Shown here piece by piece: positions 46,373 through 54,321 of a DNA stretch of 64,000 nucleotides. A program made the translations under genes and the position numbers. How positions within the stretch are numbered: position 1 is the stretch's first letter; each line of letters begins with the position of its first letter. Under the pieces are notes generated by a model that was not told the DNA's origin, made no database searches, and was given only the letters and a program-made list of their open reading frames with translations. Location: positions 1-64,000 of the forward strand of contig NZ_QXJF01000007.1 of assembly GCF_003670275.1 (NCBI RefSeq), given 5' to 3'. The stretch is from Helicobacter labetoulli (GTDB lineage Bacteria > Campylobacterota > Campylobacteria > Campylobacterales > Helicobacteraceae).

Positions 46373-47112
46373 AGGCTACCCTTTCTTTTAGTCTTTTTTG
46401 GCATCCGCTCGGTAAAAATGCGATATGTTTGATACAAATCTGGTCTAAAATATTTTGTCTTGCATATCGCCAAGCGTTTTTTTAAGTCGGCGATTTTACT
46501 ATGATTTCCCTTTGAATACACTGAAGGCACAGCTAAATTTTGTAAATTTTCATTTGGGCTTGTGGTAAATGGCGGACTTTTGGCAAAATTTGGTGCTTCA
46601 AGTAAATGCTCCGCAAAGCTCTCTCCTTGCAAAGATTCTGCGTTGCCAAGCACGCCTTGAATCTGCCTTGTAATACTATCGCACAGCACAAGGGCTGGAA
46701 GCTCCCCACCTGTTAGAATACAATCGCTTATGCTAAAGATTTCATTAGCATACATTTCTATGGCACGCTCATCAAAACCCTCATATCGCCCACATACAAA
46801 GCTTATATGGGTTTTTTGGCTTAAGCGTTTAGCATCATTATTGTTAAAAGGTTTGCCACAAGGGCTTAGGAAAATAATATGTGAGTCTTTAAGCGGCTCT
46901 AATGCTCTGCTTAATACATCTGCCCTTATCACTTGCCCTGCTCCACCGCTGATTGGCGGCTCATCAACCTTTTGATATTTGTTGGCAGCATAATCACGGA
47001 TATTGATTGTCTCAATATGTATAAGATTAGCAGTAATAGCGCGTTTGAGAATAGAATCTGTAAAGTAAGATTCTATCAATGCAGGAAAAAGGGTCAAAAA
47101 TGAAAAACGCAT
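46369..47112 (-). CDS. trmD: tRNA (guanine-37-N1)-methyltransferase
   Basis: The 247-residue SPOUT-fold enzyme methylates G37 of tRNAs to prevent frameshifting. Knot motifs [23 protein letters not shown] and [14 protein letters not shown] form the SAM site. The order rimM-trmD-rplS is the common bacterial one. Confidence 0.96.
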   Translation of the reverse strand: MRFSFLTLFPALIESYFTDSILKRAITANLIHIETINIRDYAANKYQKVDEPPISGGAGQVIRADVLSRALEPLKDSHIIFLSPCGKPFNNNDAKRLSQKTHISFVCGRYEGFDERAIEMYANEIFSISDCILTGGELPALVLCDSITRQIQGVLGNAESLQGESFAEHLLEAPNFAKSPPFTTSPNENLQNLAVPSVYSKGNHSKIADLKKRLAICKTKYFRPDLYQTYRIFTERMPKKTKRKGSL

Positions 47113-47121
47113 TACAATCTC

Positions 47122-47676
47122 TTAACTCTCTTGTAGGAGCAAAAAAGCGTTTTGTGTCGCAATGCAATCTGTGCTGATGGAGAGGACATATTGGCTGATA
47201 TTTGGGATATAAAACTGCTTTGGCAGCCCTTGAGAGACAAGCTCGGCGTGTGTGTGGATAAGAAAATAATCAATTTCGCCAATACGCTCTATGTCTTTGA
47301 CAACACCAAGATTCTGTTTTGTATCTGTGGTATCGCTAATAGGCGTATCTATAAGCTCCTGCCATAAGATTTCGCCTTTTTTTAGAATCTGCTTACTTTC
47401 TTCAAGCGTGGAGTAAAGCTCACAATTTACCAATTTTGCAGCAGATTCTCTATTTTCATAGCCTTCAAAAGTAACGAGTTTTGTTGTTGGATTAAAAGTG
47501 TGGATACAAAGTGTGCCTAGGGAAGTTTGAGTTTGCGTTTGGAGATGAAAGGTCGCTTTTGGCACGAAAATAGAGGGAAAATCACTCATAATATGAAGTT
47601 TTAAAGCCCCATTTACGCCCACAAGCCGCCCAATCTTAGCGACTAAAAGCATACAAGTTTTTTTTGAATGTTCCAT
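47122..47676 (-). CDS. rimM: 16S rRNA processing protein RimM
   Basis: This 184-residue protein helps mature the 30S head near S19. The N-terminal RimM domain has VAKIGRLVGVNGALKLHIMSDFP and the C-terminal PRC barrel ends with YIPNISQYVLSISTDC. It lies 9 bp before trmD. Confidence 0.9.
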   Translation of the reverse strand: MEHSKKTCMLLVAKIGRLVGVNGALKLHIMSDFPSIFVPKATFHLQTQTQTSLGTLCIHTFNPTTKLVTFEGYENRESAAKLVNCELYSTLEESKQILKKGEILWQELIDTPISDTTDTKQNLGVVKDIERIGEIDYFLIHTHAELVSQGLPKQFYIPNISQYVLSISTDCIATQNAFLLLQES

Positions 47677-47694
47677 TATTTTGGATTAGCTGTA

Positions 47695-47934
47695 TCAGTG
47701 GGCTTGAATAGCGATTTTATAATTTTTTCCATCTTTAGCTTTTAGCCCTGAGATGAAAGTTTTAAGCGAACCAACCATCTTGCCATCGCGTCCAATTAAA
47801 CGCCCAACATCTTGAGGGTCAGCAAGAATAGTTATCTCGCAAGTATTATCTTCTAAATTTTCAAGCTTGATTTCAATCGCCTCTGGATAGTTGGCTATTT
47901 TTTTTGCGTATTCTCTTACAAAATCTTGAACCAT
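47695..47934 (-). CDS. KH-domain RNA-binding protein (KhpA/YlqC type)
   Basis: This 79-residue single KH domain has the GxxG loop as GRDG in VGRLIGRDGKMVGSLKTF. Such proteins sit between rpsP and rimM in many bacteria, including H. pylori, and bind RNA globally. KhpA often pairs with KhpB (Jag), which is not in this window. Confidence 0.92.
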   Translation of the reverse strand: MVQDFVREYAKKIANYPEAIEIKLENLEDNTCEITILADPQDVGRLIGRDGKMVGSLKTFISGLKAKDGKNYKIAIQAH

Positions 47935-47944
47935 TGTCGCTTCT

Positions 47945-48175
47945 TTATTTTGAAGTGAGTTTTGCTACCCTTTCACTCATCTTTGCACCGACACTTTTCC
48001 AATATTCCAATCGTTGTGCGTCATACTTAACAAGTGCAGGCTCAACCAAAGGATTATAACAACCAATAGATTCTATCCAGCCTCCATCGCGTTTTTTTCG
48101 TGAATCTGTAACTACGATGCGGTAAAAAGGCTTCTTTTTGCGTCCCATTTTAGTAAGTCTAATCACTGTTGCCAT
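47945..48175 (-). CDS. rpsP: 30S ribosomal protein S16
   Basis: The 76-residue protein begins [20 protein letters not shown], the conserved S16 start, followed by [20 protein letters not shown] -10 box lies about 45 bp upstream (48220-48225), so rpsP through rplS may be transcribed apart from ffh. Confidence 0.97.
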   Translation of the reverse strand: MATVIRLTKMGRKKKPFYRIVVTDSRKKRDGGWIESIGCYNPLVEPALVKYDAQRLEYWKSVGAKMSERVAKLTSK

Positions 48176-48219
48176 TTTTTGCTCCTTAATTAATTGTTTT
48201 GGCTCTTTAAAAAGCTGAA

Positions 48220-48225
48220 ATTATA
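48220..48225 (-). promoter_or_regulatory. -10 box upstream of rpsP
   Basis: On the minus strand TATAAT follows ACAT in the 72-bp gap between ffh and rpsP, giving the ribosomal and tRNA-modification genes their own promoter. Confidence 0.5.
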
Positions 48226-48247
48226 ATGTGTTTTGCTTAAAGCACGA

Positions 48248-49591
48248 TTATTTTGGCATACGCATATTGCCCATCATACTCATAAGCTCTTGCATACCGC
48301 CTTTTTGTGAAAGCTTCTTGGCTAATTTTGCCGCTTGGTCAAATTGCTTAATAATACGATTTATATCGCTCACTTCCAAACCGCTCCCTTGAGCGATTCT
48401 CTTGCGTCTTGAGCCATTGAGCAAGTCTGGATTCTCTCTTTCTTTTTTTGTCATAGAATTAACCATTGCGCGGATATTTTTAATCTCATTTGATTTGTCT
48501 AAATCCACATCTTTTAGGGCATTTGCCATTCCACCAAGTCCGGGAATCATTGAGGCAATAGAGCTCATTGAGCCAAGTTTTTTGACATTTTCAATTTGAT
48601 TAATGAAGTCTTCAAAGCCAAATTGTCCTTTTTTGATTTTTTTGGCTATGGTTTTGGCTTCATCTTGATTGATGACACTTGCGGTTTTTTCTGCTAGTGA
48701 GGCAATATCCCCCGCACCCATAAGACGCGAGATAATGCGTTCAGGCACAAAGACATCAAAATCAGCTACTTTCTCCCCACTCCCTATAAATTTCAGTGGA
48801 ACGCCGATTTGATAAGCAATAGATAGGGCAATCCCGCCTTTGCTATCGCTATCAAATTTTGAGAGAATCACCCCATCAATGCCGATTTTTTCATTAAAGT
48901 TCTGTGCAGAGCGGATTCCATCTTGTCCGCTTAACGAATCTGCAACATATAGGCATTCTGCGGTATTGATAGAATCTTTAATTTGTGAAAGCTCTTCCAT
49001 AAGCTCTTCATCAATGCTTAAGCGTCCCGCACTATCTATAATGACAATATCATAATGTGCATTTATCGCTTTTTGCTTGGCTTCTTTAGCCACTTGCAGA
49101 GCATTTTCAGGTTGTGAGCTTTGGCTAGGGGTGAAAATATCTACTTCAATGCTTGCAGCCAACTGACTAAGCTGCTCAATAGCTGCAAGTCTATGCAAAT
49201 CACACGCTACAAGCAAAACTTTCTTGCCTTTTTGTTTGAGATAAAGGGCGAGTTTGGCGCTTGAAGTTGTTTTCCCACTTCCTTGCAAACCCATCATCAA
49301 AATCACGCTTGGTGGTGTTGGTGAGAGGCTAATGCCATAGCTTTTTGTGGATTTTAGAATCTCATTTAAAGATTCTTGGAGGGCATTCATAAAGCTTTGT
49401 TTGCCTATACCATTGCTTTTGGTGCGTTGGCTAACTTCTTGGATAATTTGTTTTGTAGCTTTGTGATAAACATCATTTTTCAGCAAAGTCTTTTTTAGCT
49501 CATCACACGCTCTTTGCAAGGATTTTTCATCATCTGCAAAGCGAATCTTGTTAATAATGCCTTTAAACGAGCTTGTGAGTGTATCAAACAC
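48248..49591 (-). CDS. ffh: Signal recognition particle protein Ffh
   Basis: The 447-residue GTPase targets inner-membrane proteins with 4.5S RNA and FtsY. The G1 loop GLQGSGKTTSSAKLA is near residue 100, DSAGR gives G3 and LSKFDSDSKGG gives G4. The Met-rich M domain lies at the C-terminus (ending SMMGNMRMPK). It is the first gene of the block ending in rplS. Confidence 0.97.
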   Translation of the reverse strand: MFDTLTSSFKGIINKIRFADDEKSLQRACDELKKTLLKNDVYHKATKQIIQEVSQRTKSNGIGKQSFMNALQESLNEILKSTKSYGISLSPTPPSVILMMGLQGSGKTTSSAKLALYLKQKGKKVLLVACDLHRLAAIEQLSQLAASIEVDIFTPSQSSQPENALQVAKEAKQKAINAHYDIVIIDSAGRLSIDEELMEELSQIKDSINTAECLYVADSLSGQDGIRSAQNFNEKIGIDGVILSKFDSDSKGGIALSIAYQIGVPLKFIGSGEKVADFDVFVPERIISRLMGAGDIASLAEKTASVINQDEAKTIAKKIKKGQFGFEDFINQIENVKKLGSMSSIASMIPGLGGMANALKDVDLDKSNEIKNIRAMVNSMTKKERENPDLLNGSRRKRIAQGSGLEVSDINRIIKQFDQAAKLAKKLSQKGGMQELMSMMGNMRMPK

Positions 49592-49731
49592 GATGTATCC
49601 TTTAAGTTAAGTTGAATCTTAATATAGCTTGGGATTCTACTTAAAAATCACTTTTATTATGCTTTTATTTGCTTCAAACTTATATATTTAAGATTTAAGG
49701 GCAATAATCCATAAAATAGCAAGGAATTGTA

Positions 49732-50142
49732 ATGATAAATTTTGAACAATCTCTACGAGAGAATCAGCTCAAAATTACACCACAGCGAATCGCAATGCTT
49801 GATAGGATTCAAAAAAACGGGCATATGAGTGTAGAAGAGCTATATGAGCAGATTCGCTCTATTTTCCCATCTATCTCACTTGCTACGATTTATAAGAATA
49901 TTCACGCACTTTGTAAAGCAAATATCTTGCGTGAGATTAAAGCACCAAAAGATAAACAAAAGTATGAGCTAAGTAGTGATAGGCATTTGCACGTGTATTG
50001 TGAGGTGTGCGGTAAGCTAGAGGATATTAGGCTTGATACGCATTTGTTGGAACAAGATTGCAGTCAAAATAGCGGATATAGCATTTGTGATATTTCCGCT
50101 GTGCTTATAGGTAAGTGTCCGCAGTGTAAAAAAGGGGCATAA
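49732..50142 (+). CDS. perR: Fur-family regulator, PerR-like
   Basis: The 136-residue protein has a winged-helix domain (LKITPQRIAMLDRI, LATIYKNIHALCKANIL) and a metal-binding dimerisation domain. The zinc site is CEVC and CPQC. HLHVYCEVCGKLED has Asp where PerR proteins have their peroxide-linked regulatory Asp, while Fur has Glu, so PerR is favoured. PerR represses catalase, Ahp and similar defences until H2O2 oxidises its His ligands. Its spacing upstream is AT-rich, but I could not define a box. Confidence 0.82.
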   Translation: MINFEQSLRENQLKITPQRIAMLDRIQKNGHMSVEELYEQIRSIFPSISLATIYKNIHALCKANILREIKAPKDKQKYELSSDRHLHVYCEVCGKLEDIRLDTHLLEQDCSQNSGYSICDISAVLIGKCPQCKKGA

Positions 50143-50156
50143 AAGAGTTAGAATTT

Positions 50157-50363
50157 TTAAAAATCCCACCATATCGTGCGTTTGATGTGTTTTGTGCGTG
50201 GGTTGAGATTTGTAAAATAGCCTTTTTTAATGCCATTTTTATCTTCCATCCATTCAAAATTTGGCACTGAAGAAAATTTTTGCATCTCTTCAGCATCTAG
50301 GTTGAAGCCTTTTGCAAGGTTTTTAGAATCTTGGGAGATTCCACAAGTGGCACGGCAAACCAT
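50157..50363 (-). CDS. Small hypothetical protein after the rhodanese-like gene
   Basis: The 68-residue frame starts 21 bp after the rhodanese-like stop and ends 14 bp before the convergent perR stop. It has CRATC near its start and an aromatic, basic end (KHIKRTIWWDF). No clear ribosome site precedes the ATG, so the start may be wrong. Compact operon placement favours a real gene. I do not recognise the family. Confidence 0.45.
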   Translation of the reverse strand: MVCRATCGISQDSKNLAKGFNLDAEEMQKFSSVPNFEWMEDKNGIKKGYFTNLNPRTKHIKRTIWWDF

Positions 50364-50384
50364 AATAAAAAAATACGCAGAGCT

Positions 50385-51077
50385 TTACATTTGACAACAA
50401 TGCGGTACTTCCGTGCTGATGGGCAGTTTCAAATCTTTCCACGCGTTGAATCCACCAACAAGATAATATACATTATTGTAGCCTAGTTTTTTTGCCCACA
50501 TAATCCCTACAACCGCACTCCCCATAGGTGAGAATCCATACTCTCCGCTGTCATAAAACACGATTTTGGCATTTTTATCCTCTCCAAGCAAAGATACAAG
50601 CTCATTTTGTGAGCGAGAAAGCCCATCAGCTTCCCAATTCCATTCACTGCCATTGTCATTAAAACTAGGGCTTAGGGCAAACTCAAAATGCTTTGCACTA
50701 GGGATAAGCCCTAGATTATACACACCGCGTGGTAAAGTCGCTATAATCGTATAAGATTCAAGATTTTTTACAAGCTCATCTGGCAGGATAATGGTATAGC
50801 CAAATTGCTCTGCGCGTTTAAGAACCTGCAAGGCATCTTGGCTTATTTTTTCATCTAGCTTGATGGCTTGAAGTGCTTCCTTAGCCTTTGTAGCTCCCTC
50901 TTCATCGCCCTTTAGCTTTGCACTCTCAAGCGATACAATCATCGGCATAGCTTTTATGAGTTGCGTGTAGTGAGTATCTTCTTGCTCTATTTTTGAATCC
51001 CCACAGCCTATGAAAGCCACACAGCACACCGCCAAAAGTGTGTTTTTTATATTTTTTCCTTGCAGTAAGTTTTTCAT
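50385..51077 (-). CDS. Rhodanese-like lipoprotein lacking the catalytic cysteine
   Basis: A signal with lipobox FIGC (Cys near residue 25) places this 230-residue protein in a membrane of the periplasm. A helical stretch (30-95) leads into a rhodanese fold (IPSAKHFEFALSPS, NAKIVFYDSGEYGFSP, YYLVGGFNAWKDLKLPI). The active-site loop reads FYDSGEYGFSPMGS, with no Cys where rhodaneses have C-x-x-G-x-R. It ends in a CC pair. It is 17 bp from valS. A binding rather than sulfur-transfer role is likely. Confidence 0.82.
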   Translation of the reverse strand: MKNLLQGKNIKNTLLAVCCVAFIGCGDSKIEQEDTHYTQLIKAMPMIVSLESAKLKGDEEGATKAKEALQAIKLDEKISQDALQVLKRAEQFGYTIILPDELVKNLESYTIIATLPRGVYNLGLIPSAKHFEFALSPSFNDNGSEWNWEADGLSRSQNELVSLLGEDKNAKIVFYDSGEYGFSPMGSAVVGIMWAKKLGYNNVYYLVGGFNAWKDLKLPISTEVPHCCQM

Positions 51078-51093
51078 TTTTCATTCTCCTTTT

Positions 51094-53823
51094 TTATGAT
51101 TGCAAAAGCGTTTTAAGCTCGTTTTGAATCTTAGCATATCTTTCTTGTGCGAGACTAAGAGCTTGTGTATTTTGCTCTAGCACAGCTTTTGGGGCATTTT
51201 TGATAAAGTTTTCATTGCCTAGCATTCCTTGAAGTTTTGCTATTTCTTTTTCAAGCTTTGCTTTTTGATTGTTTAAACGCTTGATAATTGCACTTAAATC
51301 AATACCTTTAAGATTCATATAGCTCTCACTTAGCTCACTCACATCGCATACACAGCCATCTTGTTTGCCCTGCACAATGTGCAAACGCGTAACTTTAGCA
51401 AGTTTGCATACAAAAAGCTCTAGCATATCCTTATCAACACTTACATTTAGCTTTACAAAGACTTCCTCCACATTTGCATTGCCAAGCTCTAGCATTGCTT
51501 TTAGTCGGCGGATTGAGACAATCACATCTTCAACAACTTTAAATGTCTGCTCTATACTAGAAAATTCTTCACTTATGGGTTTGGCTTTTGGATAAGGGGT
51601 TATCATAATAGAATCTGCAGATTCTATCTCGCTTCCATTAAGACTATGCCAAAGCCAATCGGTAATAAAAGGCATATAAGGGTGTAAAAGCAGTAATGCA
51701 CTCTTAAAAATCGCCCCAAGCTCATACACAGAATCTTTACTTGCCTTTGCCAGTTCAATACCCCAATCACAAAACTCTCCCCACAAAAAGCGATACAAAA
51801 TACTTGCCCCATCATTGAAGCGATAAGATTCTAAAGCCTGACGCACCTCGCCAATAGCCACTTGCAAACGCACAAACATATACTTACCAAGTGGCGTTTT
51901 TATCTCTATGTCATCTAAGTTTTTAAAGGCTTTGAAGGTTTTGCTTTGAATCTCATCTTGTTGAGAGGCATACATTTTTAGAAACTGCGTTGCATTGTAA
52001 AGTTTGTTTGTAAAATTTTTAGAAATCTCACAGCTTTGAGTGGAGAGCTTCACATCTCGCCCTTGAGCGCATAAAATCGCTAGAGTAAAACGCAAAGTAT
52101 CCGCCCCATAAGTGCTTATCATCTCTAAAGGATCAATGACATTGCCCTTGCTTTTACTCATTTTCTGCCCCTTTTCATCTCGCACCAATGCGTGAAGATA
52201 GACATCTTTAAAGGGCAGGGAGCCTAGCAAAGATTCGCCACTTAGAAGCATTCTAGCCACCCAGAAAAATAAAATATCAAAGCCTGTAATCAGCAAAGAA
52301 TTAGGATAAAAATCGCTTAAATCAGAATCTGTGAAAAGGGCAGATTCAGCAGATTTGGCAGATTCTGTATTTTCATCATCTTTGCTTTCTTGTATGTTGC
52401 CCCAGCCAAGTGTGCTAAATGCCCAAAGCCCCGAGCTAAACCAAGTATCAAGCACATCTTCATCTTGCTTTGTGATGAGTGCATTGCATTTGGGGCAGGT
52501 GGGATTATCGCTCTCACACGCAATCTTTTCTCCGCATTCACAATACCACACGGGGATTCTATGCCCCCACCAAAGTTGGCGTGAAATACACCAATCTTTC
52601 AGCTCTCTCATCCACGCATTATAATTATTCAGCCATTGATTTGGGAAAAACTTTAGCCCTCCCGCATTGACTTTTTTAATAGCCTCTTGTGCGACTTCTT
52701 TTTTGACAAACCATTGTTTTGAGATATAAGGCTCTACTATACTGCCACAGCGATAGCATTTGCCAACCTGATTTGTATAATCTTCAATCTTTTCAACAAA
52801 GCCAAGCGATTCTAGCTTTTTGACAATGCTCTCTCGCGCTTCTAGTTTTTCCTGCCCTTCAAACTCCCCAGCATAGGCATTTAAAATACCTTTTTCATCA
52901 AAAATGGTAATAGATTCTAAATTATGGCGTTTGCCTACCTCATAGTCATTAATATCGTGAGCGGGAGTTACTTTCACACAGCCCGTGCCAAACTCCATAT
53001 CCACCGCTAAATCCGCAATAATGGGAATCTCCCTATTTAAAAGCGGCAAAATCACGCTTTTACCGATACAATCCTTGTATCGCTCATCGCTTGGATTTAC
53101 CATCACCGCACTATCGCCAAAAAATGTCTCTGGACGCGTAGTAGCGACAATAAGGGCTTGTGTGCTATTCTTCATATTTTTGCTATCCTTTATGGGATAG
53201 CGTAGATAGTAGAGTTTGCCAAGATTCTGCTCGTATTCCACTTCAATGTCAGATAACGCACCATCATTGACACACCAATTAATCATATAGTTATCCTGCA
53301 CGATTAAGCCTTGATTATACCACTGCACAAAGGCTTTTTTAACCGCGTTTTGCAAACCCTTATCCATTGTGAATCTTAGACGCGACCACGCCGGAGTGAT
53401 GCCTAGATGACGCATTTGATTAAGGATTGCGCCCCCGCTTTGCTCTTTCCACTCCCACACTTTTTTAATAAAGGCTTCTCTACCCAAAGATTCTTTACTT
53501 ATGCCTTCTTGTGCGAGTTGTTTTTGCACGACATTTTGCGTGGCAATCCCTGCGTGATCAAGTCCGGGTTGATAGAGCGTTTTAAATCCGTCCATTCTTT
53601 TAAAACGCGTGATAATATCCTGCAATGTAAAAGTGAGTGCGTGTCCTATGTGTAAAACACCTGTAACATTAGGTGGGGGCATCATAATACAAAACTTTTC
53701 TCCATTTTGAATATGTTTGTTCCCATCAATTTCAAAATATCCCCGAGATTGACAAATATTATAGAATCTAGATTCTATATCTTTGGAATTGTAGCCCTTT
53801 TTTTCCTGTGTCGTATTCTTCAT
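51094..53823 (-). CDS. valS: Valyl-tRNA synthetase
   Basis: This 909-residue class Ia enzyme has the HIGH signature in PPPNVTGVLHIGHALTF (near residue 55) and KMSKS in KGQKMSKSKGNVIDP (near residue 552). A zinc-type cluster (CECGEKIACESDNPTCPKC) and an editing domain lie between. The C-terminal coiled coil (KAKLEKEIAKLQGMLGN) is typical of ValRS. It heads a minus-strand operon with the rhodanese-like gene, and is divergent from fliW. Confidence 0.97.
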   Translation of the reverse strand: MKNTTQEKKGYNSKDIESRFYNICQSRGYFEIDGNKHIQNGEKFCIMMPPPNVTGVLHIGHALTFTLQDIITRFKRMDGFKTLYQPGLDHAGIATQNVVQKQLAQEGISKESLGREAFIKKVWEWKEQSGGAILNQMRHLGITPAWSRLRFTMDKGLQNAVKKAFVQWYNQGLIVQDNYMINWCVNDGALSDIEVEYEQNLGKLYYLRYPIKDSKNMKNSTQALIVATTRPETFFGDSAVMVNPSDERYKDCIGKSVILPLLNREIPIIADLAVDMEFGTGCVKVTPAHDINDYEVGKRHNLESITIFDEKGILNAYAGEFEGQEKLEARESIVKKLESLGFVEKIEDYTNQVGKCYRCGSIVEPYISKQWFVKKEVAQEAIKKVNAGGLKFFPNQWLNNYNAWMRELKDWCISRQLWWGHRIPVWYCECGEKIACESDNPTCPKCNALITKQDEDVLDTWFSSGLWAFSTLGWGNIQESKDDENTESAKSAESALFTDSDLSDFYPNSLLITGFDILFFWVARMLLSGESLLGSLPFKDVYLHALVRDEKGQKMSKSKGNVIDPLEMISTYGADTLRFTLAILCAQGRDVKLSTQSCEISKNFTNKLYNATQFLKMYASQQDEIQSKTFKAFKNLDDIEIKTPLGKYMFVRLQVAIGEVRQALESYRFNDGASILYRFLWGEFCDWGIELAKASKDSVYELGAIFKSALLLLHPYMPFITDWLWHSLNGSEIESADSIMITPYPKAKPISEEFSSIEQTFKVVEDVIVSIRRLKAMLELGNANVEEVFVKLNVSVDKDMLELFVCKLAKVTRLHIVQGKQDGCVCDVSELSESYMNLKGIDLSAIIKRLNNQKAKLEKEIAKLQGMLGNENFIKNAPKAVLEQNTQALSLAQERYAKIQNELKTLLQS

Positions 53824-53861
53824 AAAATGCCTTTGTGGTATTTAATTTGCTTTAGGTGTAT

Positions 53862-53867
53862 TATAAT
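53862..53867 (+). promoter_or_regulatory. -10 box upstream of fliW
   Basis: TATAAT in GTGTATTATAATACC lies 32 bp before the fliW start in the divergent spacer with valS. Confidence 0.5.
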
Positions 53868-53898
53868 ACCAAATTGCTAAAAACAAATGGAGGTAAAA

Positions 53899-54321
53899 AT
53901 GACTTATGAGCTAAAGATGCCAATTTTGGGCTTTGATGATGTTACAAAGGTGGAGCTAGAGCAGATAGATGAGACTTTTAGCAAGCTCCACTCACTTGAT
54001 GGAACGCGTCCTTTTGAAATCACGCTTGTAAATCCCTTTTCACTTTGCGAATACAACTTCACTATTCCAACCGCTGATGAAAAGCTCCTTGATTTAGATG
54101 AGACAAGGGGCGATAGGGTGCTTGTATTTTGTGTAGTGGTGGTGCAAAAGCCTATTGAGAATTCTATTGTGAATCTTATGGCACCTTTTGTGTTTAATCC
54201 AAGCAATACATCTTGCTTGCAGGTTACCACTCTACCTGTGGCTGAATATCCGCAGTTTAGCAAAGTCCAACCCCTTAAAGAATTTTTATCTCCTGAGATT
54301 TTGCAAACACTTAGCAAATAA
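53899..54321 (+). CDS. fliW: Flagellar assembly factor FliW
   Basis: ATG at 53899 has GGAGG 7 bp upstream and is preferred over the in-frame ATG at 53887. The 140-residue protein has the FliW core (LPILGFDDVTKVE-type start, PFEITLVNPFSLCEY, APFVFNP). FliW binds flagellin and the CsrA repressor, freeing flagellin mRNA for translation. Helicobacter may have two FliW proteins; this is the copy next to valS. Its stop overlaps the helicase start (TAATG). Confidence 0.9.
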   Translation: MTYELKMPILGFDDVTKVELEQIDETFSKLHSLDGTRPFEITLVNPFSLCEYNFTIPTADEKLLDLDETRGDRVLVFCVVVVQKPIENSIVNLMAPFVFNPSNTSCLQVTTLPVAEYPQFSKVQPLKEFLSPEILQTLSK

